Source: Aureococcus anophagefferens
Taxonomy: Eukaryota > Sar > Pelagophyceae > Pelagomonadales > Pelagomonadaceae
Assembly (NCBI RefSeq): GCF_000186865.1
Contig: NW_008705566.1
Coordinates: forward strand, 914,432-978,431
DNA: 64,000 bases
Direction of reading: 5' to 3'
The position numbers were made by a program, and so were the translations under genes. The notes under the pieces are model-generated. The model searched no databases. It worked only from the letters and a program-made list of their open reading frames with translations, and was not told the origin of the DNA. Positions 1 through 12,000 of the stretch are shown here, in pieces. Within the stretch, counting starts at the first letter, position 1. Every line of letters begins with the position of its first letter.

Positions 1-2
1 AG

Positions 3-3000
3 ACCGCGGCCATCGAGGCGCACGCGCCCGCGCTCGCGGTCTGCCGGTCCGCGGTGCTCGACTACTTCTCGTCGCCGGACCAGCGGGGCCTCGAGAAGAT
101 CATGGCCTTCGAGGACGCCTTCGAGTTGCGGCCGGGCCGGCCGACGGTGGCGCTGCTGCGGAACCTCTGCCGCGAGCTGTCCTTGGCGACGCCGAACCCG
201 CACCTCGAGCTCTGCGACGCGTTGCCCTGCACGTCGAACGTCATGAAGAACTTCCCCGAGATCGCGCCGTACCGCGACCTCAACTTCTTCTGGAAGTTCT
301 TCCTCAACGCGGACCGCGCGGCCTTCGCCAACTACGTGCCCTCCGACGACGCGCCGGCGGCGCCGGAGCGGCGCGGGCCCGGCGGCGGCGGCCGGCGGAA
401 GCGGAGCTCGCGCGACGCGCGGTCCGTGAGCCGCTGCGACCGCCTCGGCGCGCAGCTCACCTGGGGCTGGTCCGCGGAGGAGGGCGGCTACGCCGTGTCC
501 ATGGGCGGCGCGAGCCTCCGGTGCCGGCCGGACCCGGACGCGCTCGACCCCGTCACGGGGCGCAAGATCCCCGAGGACGACGCGCCGAGGCACCGCTACC
601 CGTCGCGCGCGGACCCCGGCGCCTACCTGGGGCCCGGGCTGTCGGCGAAGCAGCGGCGGAACATCACGGAGAACGACATTTTGTATCGACCGTCGCTGCC
701 GGGCTTCCAGGACTCCAAGGCCGACGACGTGCCCGCGCTCGGCCAGCGCGACGCGGAGCTGCTCCTGAGCTACCTCACGGTGCCCTACATCCGCCTGCCG
801 CTGGTCCTCACGTTCTTCGCGTCCGAGGACCGCGTCCACAAGCTCGCGAGCCGGCCGCTCCGGGGCCTGCTCGACGCCGTGCTCTTCGAGCCGGGCCGCC
901 ACCTGGGCCTCGCCGCGACGGCCGTCGCGCCGGAGACGGTGCCGACGCCGCGCAACGAACTACTCGCGACGCCCCACGGCCACCTCCTGGCGGAGCTGCG
1001 CCGCGCGCCCGCGGCGGTCCTGGGCAACGTCGTCGCGTTGCTGCGGGGCGCGCGGGCCCTGGATACGGGCGCGGTGTGCGACGCGGCGTCGGACGACTTC
1101 AACGGCGGCGTCGGCATCATCCTCTACGCGGCGCGCCTGGGCGCGCGCGTCGCCAACTTCGTCGCGTTCTTGCTCGCGGCGCGCGACGGCACGGCGGCGG
1201 TGGCCAACGCGAACGCGACATGCCTCCGGGGCGTGCCCCTGCGCGACCTCGACGTGCCCGGCGGCGTCGCGGCGTCGGCTCTGGAGGCGGGCGCGGCGCA
1301 GCTCCGCGCGCAGCTCGCGGCGTTCGGGCGGCTTCTGGACGAGTACCTGCGGACCTTGGACGCCCAGACGCGCGCGGCGCCGGGCGACGAGGCCCTCGTG
1401 GACCGCAACTCGCGCCTCGCCTGCGACCTGCACGCGCACCAGCTGCTCCTGCGGCGCGACGCGACGGACGACGCGTCGGTGCCGGGCCTCCTGGGCAGCT
1501 TCCTATTTCTCACGACGCGCCACACGTTCAACAAGTTCCGGCGGGACGACGGCAAGATTCTCGTGCCGGAGTTCGAGCTCTACGAGCTGCTCCAGCACAC
1601 GCGGCGGCGGCTCTGCGCCGCGGCGGCGGCCGCGGACCAGGCCGGCCTCGACGCGATCATGGCGCCCGCGCTCGCGACGGCGACGTCGGTCACGGGCGCC
1701 TTCGTCGACGGCGACGGCGACGCGTCCACCGACGCGGCCTGGGGCCGCGTCGCCGGCGCGCGGAACCGGGGCCGCTACACGACGACGGCGCGCGGCGACG
1801 CGGGCGGACCCGTGCGGTCCGTCGCGGACTCGTCGGAGCTCGACGTCGAGATCGACGCGCAGATCGGCCAGCTCACGCTCCGGGGCAAGCACCTCGCGGC
1901 CCTCGAATCGGCGGTCGCGGGCTACCGCGACGTGCGCGTCGTCTTCGGCGACGCGGCGATCCAGGCGTCGCTCTCGGAGCGCGCGGAGCACCGCAACGTC
2001 TACCGCCTCGTGGGCCTCGACCACAGCATCGAGTGGTGGCCGACGCCCCACGGCGACTGCCCGTCCATCCCGGACACCTACGGCCGGGAGTACGACCCGT
2101 CGGAGCTCTTCGAGAGCGAGCTCTGGATCCCGCGCGTCTTCGAGCCGCTGCGCCGCGCGTTCTTCGACGGCCCCCGGCCCGCGCCGATGCAGTTCCTGCT
2201 GCCCGACGACCCCTTCCCGGCGTCGGCGGAGGTCGCGGAGCTGCTGGGGCTGCACCAGCGCCTCGGCGGGCCCGCGAAGCGCGTCGTCCTCTTCAAGCGG
2301 CGGCGCTGCGCGCACGTCTACGAGCTCTGCACGCGCGGCCGCGAGTGGCACTGGTCGCTCCACCTCGCCACGGACGCGCGGTTCTGCCTCGCGGCGCTGC
2401 AGCCGTCGAGCGGCCGGCGAATGGCGCCCTTCCCGCCCTGGTGGACCCACGGCGGCGGCGCCGCCTACCCCGTGGGCGTGCTCGACCACGTGCCCTCGGA
2501 GCTCGACGGCGACGGCCGCCACGAGTCCGTCGTCATCCGCCGCGACGCGGCGCACGCGGACAACCTCAGCGGCGGCGTCGAGACCTACACGCCGCCGCGG
2601 CTGTTGCGGGGCTTGATCCCCGAGACGCTGCTCGACGACTTCCGCTTCTGGCGCGACGAGTCGGACCCGGCGGCTTTCGGCCGCGAGGTCTTCCGCGGCT
2701 ACGCGCTCGACGACGGCGGCGACGACGACGACGACGACGCGGGGTCCAAGGAGGCGTCGGACGATTTGATATTGGTGGAGCTCGTGGACCACGGCGGCTG
2801 CACAGCGCTGACGTGCACGGGGCTCGTCGGGCGGAGCGCGCGCGTGTCGCGCGTCTCCAAGGCCGCGGCGAAGCGGCGGCGCGCGGCCGTCGACGCGCTC
2901 GCGGCCCTCGTCGCCGACGTCGGCGTCCTCCGCGTCGCCGCGCAGTCCGCCGAGCCGCGGAAGCGCCGGGACAAGGCGCCCCCGAAGAAGCCGGGCAAGG

Positions 3001-6000
3001 TCGAGGAGCTCGCGTTCCGGGAGGGCGCGGACGTCGAGTGGCGGAGCGCCGCGGCCGCCGCGGACGAGGCCGACAAGTGGCTGCCCTGCGAGGTCGTCCG
3101 CGTCGACTACGGCAAGCGGACCTACGACTTGGAGTTCTCGGGGCCCTACCAGTACCTGGGCACGCAGCGCGGCGTCAAGCCCGAGGACGTGAACGCGCGC
3201 GGCGCGAACTCCGAGGCCAAGGCCGAGGGCGAGGGCCAGTGGCGCTTCGCGGGGCTCAGCGACTCGGAGGACGACGACTGGGCGAGCGACGGGCACGAGA
3301 GCGACGACGCCGGGGACGACGGGGCGCCGGCGGGCGCGGGGCGGTCCCTGCCCTTCGACGTCAGGGCGCGTTTAGGAGCGGTTTTCGACGCCGCGGGCCG
3401 CGACGGCGGCGCCTGCGCGGGCGCGGTCAAGGCGCTCGCCGCGGCCGGGCGGACCTTCGACACCGTCGCGGCGCTCGTCGACGCCGTCGCGGCGCACTGC
3501 GGCGCGGCGCCGGCGGCGGACGACGGCGAGCTGCGCCTCTTGGACCTGCTGCACGCGCCGCGGAAGTCGCGGCTGTTCACTTTGGCGGGCACGCTCGCGC
3601 GCGTCGAGTGCCTGAGCCACGTGCTGGCCTGGACGCGGGCGACCGGCGGCGACGACGACGGCATCGCCGCCGGCGTGCCCGAGTTGAGCTTGGTGGAGCT
3701 GCCCCGCCTGAAGCTGTCGTTCGCCGCGCGGCGCGACCACGCGGGCGCCTTACGATTATTCAGCGTCGACCACGTGGACCTCTTCGTCGTGCCGGACCAG
3801 CGCGCCGCCGCGGCCTTCCCGCTCCTCGAGGGCATCGACCACGCGCTTTTACTCTCGAACGCGCGGGGCGACAGCTTCGCGCTCGTGCCCGTCGTCATCC
3901 CGCGGCGGCCGCCCGTGCGGACGCAGCCGTTCTCCGTCGAGCTCGTGCTCGACCGCGAGGGCACCTACAACGGCGCCTACGACGGCAAAGAGCCCTTCCC
4001 GTCGACGCGCTTCTTCCTCTACGCCGTCCACGTGTCCATGGCCTTCCTCATGCCCCGGGGCCTGCCGTCCGCGCTCTACCTGCTGCTGCTACGGCTCCTG
4101 AAGCGCGACTACGCGGGCGCGTTCCGCCTCTGCGACTCCGTCGCGTCCGACGTCGCGCTGGGCGTCGACGAGGCGGCGATCTTCACGGCGCTGGGCGAGG
4201 CGAACGACGACCGCGCGCCGGAAGCCCACGCCGTGCGCCTGAAGGTGTCGCTCGTGACCGCGGAGTCGGGCGAGGCGTTGCCGTGGGACCTCACGACGGA
4301 GCTGAGCCGCTACGTCGCCAAGCTGCCCCACGTCGGCGCCTGCTGCCGTTTAGCATTACGCGACGAGCTGCGCCTCCTGGAGTCGCCGAAGTGCGCCGTC
4401 GACGAGGACTCGGCCGCGTACTCGCCCGCGGACCGCGGCCACGAGCCCCACATGCTCGCGCTCTGCCACAACCGGCGGAGCTTCCTACGGGCTTTGGCCG
4501 CGGGCGAAAAAACCTGCGCCGTCGCGACGCCGCCGCGCGAGCGCACGTCCGACGGCTGGCCGCTCTACGCCGACGAGACGTGCTTCGGCATGTCCTACGC
4601 GGAGGCCGCGGACGCGCGGTCCGTCGACGATTTGGCGCGCGCGTCGCGGCGGCTCCCGGCGCGCGACGCGCGGGAGAAGGACGCGGCCCCCGGTGACGGC
4701 GCCGCGCCGCCGGCGCCGCCGGGCGGCTGGCTCGTCGTGGCGGCGTTCACGGCGTCGTGGTCGTCCGCGTGCGCGTCGCTCGTGCCCGCGGCGGAGGCGC
4801 TCGCGCCCGCGTACCCCGCGGCGGTCTTCGCGAGTTGCCGGGTCGACGCGGACCCGGGCCTCCACGAGCTCGCCGTGGCCCGCGGCGTGGCGCACTTCCC
4901 GTCCTTCGTGCTGTCGCGGGGCGAGAAGAAGCTGGCCGTCGTCGCGGCGTCGAAGAGCGACGAGGCGCGGACGATCCCCGCGCTCGTCGCCGCGATCGAG
5001 CGCGAGCTCACGGACGACGACGACCACGCGTACGCGGCCTGGCGCCACCACGCGGCGTCGTCCCGGAGCGACGCGCCGCCCGCCGACGACGGCGACGACG
5101 GCGGCGACGTGCTCTGGACCTGGGACCTCGAGGCCGCGGGCGACGGCCTACGGGTGGAGGCGCTCGGCGCGACGGCGGTCCTGCCGAGCCGCGACGACCT
5201 GGACGACCTCGACGACGCGCGCGCGTGCTGGGAGTGGGCCAAGGACGACGGCAAGGCCGAGTGGCGCGCCAAGTGGGCGCCCTTCGAGCCCCAGACGCAG
5301 ACGTTCCTCGAGATCGCCTTCCTCTCGGGCAAGCTCTACCGGGAGCAGAGCGTCACGGACGAGGGCGACAACGGGCTCCACGTCTACTTCTCCGACGACG
5401 ACATCGACATCGACACCTACGTCGTCTCCGGCTTCAAGGGCTACCGCACGTCGGACTACGAGGACATTCGGCTAAGACGCAAGGGCTACCGCGCGATGGT
5501 CCTCGGCGAGGAGGCGTACCTGAGCAAGCGCCAGGAGGCCATCGACCGGCGGAACGCGGAGTGGCGCGACCAGTACGAGGCCTACAGCGCGAAGCGCCGC
5601 GAGGCGCGCCGCGGCCGCGACGCCGTCGCCGTGCGCGGCACGGCGCCCCTGCAGCGGGACTCGGGCGTGCACGCGTGGCGCCTCCGGTGGACGCACGCGC
5701 CGGGCGCCGGCGGCCGCGGCGACGGCTGCGGCGTCGTCGCCGAGGGCTCCGAGGCCTTCGGCCCCGCGCTCTACCCGTGCCTCGGCGGGCCGGACTGCGA
5801 CGGCGGGAGCCTCGGGCTCCACGCCTCCGGCGAGCTCTGGGTCGCGGGAACCGAGGCCGCGCGCGTCGGCGCCGGCGGGCTGCTCTGGTCCGAGGGCGAC
5901 GAGGTCGCGTGCGTGTTGGACACGTCCGACGGCGGCAGCCTGTCGTTCTCCGTCAACGGCGTCCCGGTCGACCGCGTCGTCGAGGACGTCTTCGAGACGC

Positions 6001-9000
6001 TCGGGTGCACGGAGTGCTACCCGGCCGTGTCGCTCGCGCCTTTGGACGACGACGGCGGCCGCGCGGCCGCCAAGGACGCGGCGCTCGGGCTCGCGGCGTC
6101 CAAGGGCGCGGAGAAGAAGGAGGACGAGGAGCACGAGGAGAACGGCGGCGACGACGACGACGAGGACGCCGCGGACGAGATCATGTCCAAGGAGCCCTGG
6201 GAGCAGCTGCAGATCCTCGAGCTCGCGCAGCTCACGCGCGTCGCGCCGGAGAAGATCGTCAAGCTGAACGCCAAGCAGCGCGCGGAGCTCGAGCGCGTCG
6301 CGCGGCCGCCCGTCGCGACGGTGACCATCGTCGACGGCGCGCCGGACCCGCCGCCCGCGACGCCCGAGCGGCCGCGGAAGGCGCGCGCCGCGTCCGACGC
6401 GTCCGAGGCGCCGTCCGAGGACGACGACGGCGACGACGACGACGCGCCGGCGGCGAAGAAGAAGGCGCGGGCCGGTAAGAAGGCGGACGCGGAGGACGAC
6501 GACGTGCCGCTCCACAAGGTCCGGTGGATGCGCGAGACGCCGAACGGATGGGTCGCGCACGACGCCAAGGTGTCCGCGGCGCTGGAGCGCGCGAAGCGCC
6601 TGGGCAAGCTCGAGACGTCGCTCCACGTCGGCGGCGAGAGCTTCACCTTCAAGCTCGCGGCGGGCGGCGGCGACGGCGGCGGCGGCGACGAGCCGCTCCA
6701 GATCCCCGACGGCGGCGGCGAGGCGTCCAAGCTGCGGCGCCATTTTGTGGGAGAGGGTCTGCGGGGCCAGTGGGAGCTGCTGAGCGTCAAGTACACGCCG
6801 CCGGCGTCGCTCTACGGCGCGAGCGTGCTGGGCGTCATCGAGAAGGTCTGGTCCAGGGCAGCACAAGAGAGCGAAATTCCCAACTTCAAAGGCTCATATC
6901 TCGGCCGTTTTCCACTCGTTTCGGCTGATTTTTGGACGGGCGATCATCTCTCGGAACGGTCTCGAAGCGTGGATGCTTTTGTTGGAACGCGCGCGCGCGG
7001 AACACTCACGTTGAAGCGACGTTGAATCACCCTTGTGCTGCCCAGGTCTGGTCGGGCGACGAGTCGTTCGCGGGCGCGAAGTACGGCTTCGGGTTCCTGC
7101 TGCTCTACGCCCTGTTCCAGGGCGACCTCAAGGCCCACGTCTGCGGCTCGTCCTGGAGCACGGGCGGGCTCTGGGGGAGCCTGGGCTGGGGCTCCGTGGG
7201 CAGCGACCGGCCGCGCGACGGCGCGGCGTTCGCGTCGTTCCCGGGCAAGAAGGCGAAGCAGACCAACGACTCGCACCGCCTGGCGCTGCTGCTGACGCAG
7301 CTCTACAGCGACCGGCGCGTCAAGAGCGTCTGGGGCTCCCTGGTCAACGTGCTGGGCCGCAACAAGCAGCTCTGCGTGCGGCTCCCGCGGTTCCGCGACT
7401 CGCGGCGGAAGCGGCGGTCGAACATCTTCAACGGCTGGGTCGACGACGCGGAGCCCAAGAGCCCCCTCGGCGAGCTCTTCGAGCAGGTCGTGCCCGTCAT
7501 GCAGAAGCTGCGCAAGCGGCGCGGGGCCTTATTGTTTCCCCCGAAGCCGCCGCACGACGCGCTGCCCGCGCCGCGGCGGTCGCGGCCCGTCGTCGACGCG
7601 GACGGGTGCGCGCTGCCGGAGCTCAGCGACGCGGGCCGGTCGTCCTTCGAGGCGTCGGGCGTCACGGAAACGCAGATCCTGGAGCTGGCGAAGCGCGCGG
7701 GCTTCGACCTCGCGTTGCCGGAGGACCGCGCGGCCGACGGGCGGCCGCGCGCGCCGGCGCACTGCGACGACGGCGACGGCTGGCGCGCCTGGGCCGACCG
7801 CGAGACGCGGCTGGCGGAGGCCCGCCAGTACGACAAGGTGCTCCTCGTGGCCTACTTCCGCGCGTCGTGGTGCGCCGCGTGCCGGTCGAGCGACGCCGTC
7901 GTCAAGGCGCTCGCGCTGTCGGCGCCGACGGCGCGCTTCGCGACGCTCGACTTCGACGACTGCGACGACGTCGCCGCGGCCGTGGGCGTCGTAGGCACGC
8001 CCTGCTGCGTCTTCTTCCGCGGCGGCGGCACCAAGGCCCACGCGAAGCTCGACTGCACCGCGGCGCCGCGGGGCGACGGCGACGACTTCGCCGCGTCTTT
8101 GGTCAAGGGCCTCATGGACGCGTCGACGCCCGACGAGAAGCTCAAGCTGTCGACGGCCTTCAACAAGGCGCTGGAGACGGCGGGCGCCCAGGCGTCGGAG
8201 CGCGAGCAGCTGCGGGCGCTGCGGGAGGCCGCGGGCGGCGAAGCGTCGACGTACTCGGCCGAGGCCGCGAAGAAGGCCGCGGCGCGCCTCGCGGCGTCGC
8301 CCGCGGCGCTCGCGACGCTGACGCTCGAGCCGACGCGGGACTTGCGGGAGGCCCACGTGTTGCGACGGGAACGGGCGTCGAGGCGCGGGCGGGACCTCGC
8401 GGCGCCGTTCGCCGTCGTCGCGGCCCACGACGCGGCGCGGACGCCCGTCGCGGCCGCGTTCCTCGAGCGCATGCGGTCCGACGCCGCGGACCTCGCCGCG
8501 GCGCGGGGCGGGTGGGAGCCCGCGCTCGCGGCCCTGCCGGCGGACGCGGCGGCGCTCTTCGACGGCGACGGCGACGCGCTGCGCGACGCGCGCGCGGGCG
8601 TATCGAAGCTCGCCGCGGACGTCGAGGCCGCGCGGCGCGAGGACAGCGTCGCCGTGGCCCTCGCCGTGCCGCTGCTCACGCGGGCGGCGAACGACGTCTC
8701 CGGCGGCGACCCCGCGGCGACCTGCGCCTTCGTGCTCGCGCGCCTCGCGGGCTCCGCGGCGGAGCTCTGGCCCGAGTTCGTCTTCGGAGCGTTGCTGTCG
8801 TCGAAAGGGGAGGAAGACGTGCGCAAGTTGAACCCGTTCCTCGACGGCGCATCCATAGAAACGCTCCTGGAGCTCGTCGCCGCGACCATGCTGCGGGCGA
8901 ACCGCGTCGGCGTGCTGAGCCGCGTCGCGGGCGACTGCGCGGCGTTGGACGAGAAGCTCGCGGCCGCGGCGGCCGCGGGGGACCGCGGGGCCGCGGCGGC

Positions 9001-12000
9001 GGTGCTGGGGCCCCAGATCCGCCAGATCGCCAAGTCCCTGGCGGCGACGCTGAGCTCGACGCGGGCCTACGCGCGGGCGACGGCCCGCGGCGTCGGCCTC
9101 GACCCGCGGTTCCTCGTCTTCGAGTTCGTCTGGAACCTCTTTTTAAGACCCAAGCAGGTCGAGATCGTCGAGAAGCTCCGGAGCGACGCGCTCGCCGGGC
9201 GGTCCACGGTGAAGCAGATGATCATGGGCGCGGGCAAGACGACGGTCGTGGCGCCGCTCCTGGCGCTCATGCTCGCGGACGGCGAGAGTTTAGTGGTGTC
9301 GGTCGTGCCCAAGGCGCTCCTCGAGATGACGCGCGCGCGGCTCCGGGCGACCTTCGCGACGATCATCGCGAAGCGCGTCTTCACGTTGCACTACGACCGC
9401 AGCACCGTGCCGAGCCCGCAGCTGCTGGCGTCGCTCGTCGCCGCGCGCGACGCGAGGGCGGTGGTGGTAGCGACGCCGACGTCCGTCAAGTCGATCATGC
9501 TCGGCTACGTCGAGGCTTTGCGGCGCGCGCGCGACGGCGCCGGGCCGGCGCCGGGCGTCGACGAGCTGCGGGGCGTGCTCGAGCTCTTCCGCGGCGGCGC
9601 CATGCTCCTCGACGAGGTCGATTTGTTGCTCCACCCGCTCAAGTCGGAGCTCAACTTCCCCGTGGGCGAGAGGCGGCCCCTGGACGGCGCGGACGCGGGC
9701 GAGCGCTGGAGCCTGCCCATGGCGCTCGTCGACGCCGTCTTCTACGCGTCGCACCGGCGGTCCTACGCCCTCGAGGCGCGGGGCGAGGTGCTCGAGGCCT
9801 TAGAGCGGCTCCGCGCCGCGGTCGACGGCGGCTACGACCGCATGGCCTTCCAGCGGCTGCCGCACCTCACGCTCCTGGACCCGGCCTACTACCACGCGCA
9901 CGTCAAGCCGCCCCTGGCCGCCGTCGCCTTCGCCTGGCTCCAGGGCTCGCAGCACCTCGCGGGCATCTCGCGGGCGGACGCGCTCGACTACCTGCTCCGG
10001 GGCGCCGTCGCGACGTCGGACGTCGACGCGCGACGGAGGCTCCTGGAGGAGGCCGCCGACGCCGACGGTGCCTCCCCGGAGCTCGCGGCGGCGCTCGGCG
10101 CGGCGAGGAGCTACGGCGAGCTCTACGCGGCCGTAAGGGCGATCGAACGCGAGGCGGACGCGACGACGTTCGCGGCGGCGCGGGACCTCGCGGCGCTCGA
10201 CGGGCGCCTCGCGGCGGCGCGGAGGCGGCTCGCGGACGCCGAGGACCCGCCGGACGCGTCCCTGGACAACAGCGTCGTCGTCTGGCTCGCGCCGGCCTTC
10301 GCCGCGGGCCGCGCGGGCGCGGGCGCGGCGCTCGACTTCGACCGCGACGGCGCGGCCGACGGCGACGCCGCGGGCGCCGTCGCCGCGACCTGCGTCAAGC
10401 TCGAGGAGTCGCTGGGCGTCGCCGTGAAGCGCTGCGACGACCGCCACGAGGCGCTCGCGCGGTGCCGCGACCTCGCGCGGCAGAAGCGGCTCCGGTGCGT
10501 CGTCTGCGGCGGCGGCGAGCGCCGGCCCGTCTGCGGGCCGTCGTGCAACCGGTCCCACGTCAAGGACGGCGCCTGCGTGCGCTGCGGCAACGGCTGGGGC
10601 TACCACAACGGCCACATGTGCCAGAACGGCGCGCGCGGCGCGTGGCCGCTCCGGCCCAAGGGCCGGAGCCGCGACGACGACGACGACGACGACGCCGCGC
10701 GCGCGTCGTCCAAGGTCGACGGCGAGGCGCTGCTGCGGGATTTGGTCGGCGGCGGCGAGGGCGCGGCGGCGCCCGTCGTGGCGCCGAGCCGCTGCCTCGT
10801 CTTCGTGGGACACGGCGCGCAGCCCGAGGCCGCGCGCGCGCGGCTCTGGGGCCTCGGCGTCGCGTCGACGGACGCGACGGACGGCGTCTGCGACTGGGTC
10901 GAGGCGCGGCCGCCCTGGCCCGCGCCGGACGCGGCCCCGGCGGGCGACGACGAGCCCGCGGCCTCGAAGCGCGCGACGTCGACGGAGGTCGCGACGGCGC
11001 GGCTCGAGGGCCTCCGCGCGATCGTCGACGGCCTCGAGCGGCGCCGCGCCGCCGCCGTCGACGCCGACGACGCCGCGCGCCGCGCGCTCCGGGCCCGCGC
11101 CGCCGACGCCCACGACCGGCTCAGGCGCGCCGTCGCCGCGCGGCTCGCGCGGCTCCGATCGTTCGGCGACGTCGCCGCCGGCGGCGCGGACGACGCGCCG
11201 CCGGACCCGGCGGGCGGCGTCGCCTGCGCCCGCGCCCTCGACGCGCTGACGCGGGGCGGGGCCCTCGACGAGTGCGCGCGCGCCGCGCTGGCCGGCGAGG
11301 CGCGGTTCCTCGAGCGGCTCCGCCTCGCGTCCGCGACGACGGCGCTCGTCGCGTCGCCGCACCAGAAGAAGCTGCTGAACCTCGCCGCGGACTGGCTCGG
11401 CACCTTCATGCCCCACTGCCTCGCCAAGGTGAACCGCGTGAGCTACGGCTTGCTCGAGGAGCGGGAGATCGCGCGCGCGCTGAAGGACGACCCGCGCGTG
11501 CCGCGGTCCCGTTTGAAGCTCGCGGTGCCCTTCGTCGGCAAGGACGTGCCGACGACGGCGTCGGAGTTCGCCCACCCGGACGTGACCATCGGGCTGACGA
11601 TTTTAGCCTACCGCTACAGCGGCCTGCGCCGCGAGGACTTCGACGACGTCGCCGACGCGCTCACGGCCGACTTTTGCCGCGAGATCGGCCCCGCGCGCGA
11701 CCGGCCGTCGTCGCGGCGCCACGAGCTCTGGGTGCTGAGCGCCGGCGGGAGCATCCGCGGCCTCGGCCGGGGCGCGGGCGACGACGACTCGAAGACGGTC
11801 GTCCAGCTCAAGTTCCTGCAGCGGTCGAACGCGGACCAGATGGACCGGCTCTACGGCCTCTGGCGCCGCGAGCCCCACGCGATCCACCACTTCCTGGGCG
11901 CGAATGTGATGCCGACGCACATGCGCACGCAGCGCCTCAAGATCTCCGCGAGCGGCCAGGCCGTCGGCGGCGACATGCTCTTCCCGCGGCGCGTCGGCTT

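Noticed and set aside
7023..7025. Stop codon that would split the giant gene into two genes
   Set aside because: It lies inside the 200-nt introner; excision gives an exact phase-0 join with continuous protein.
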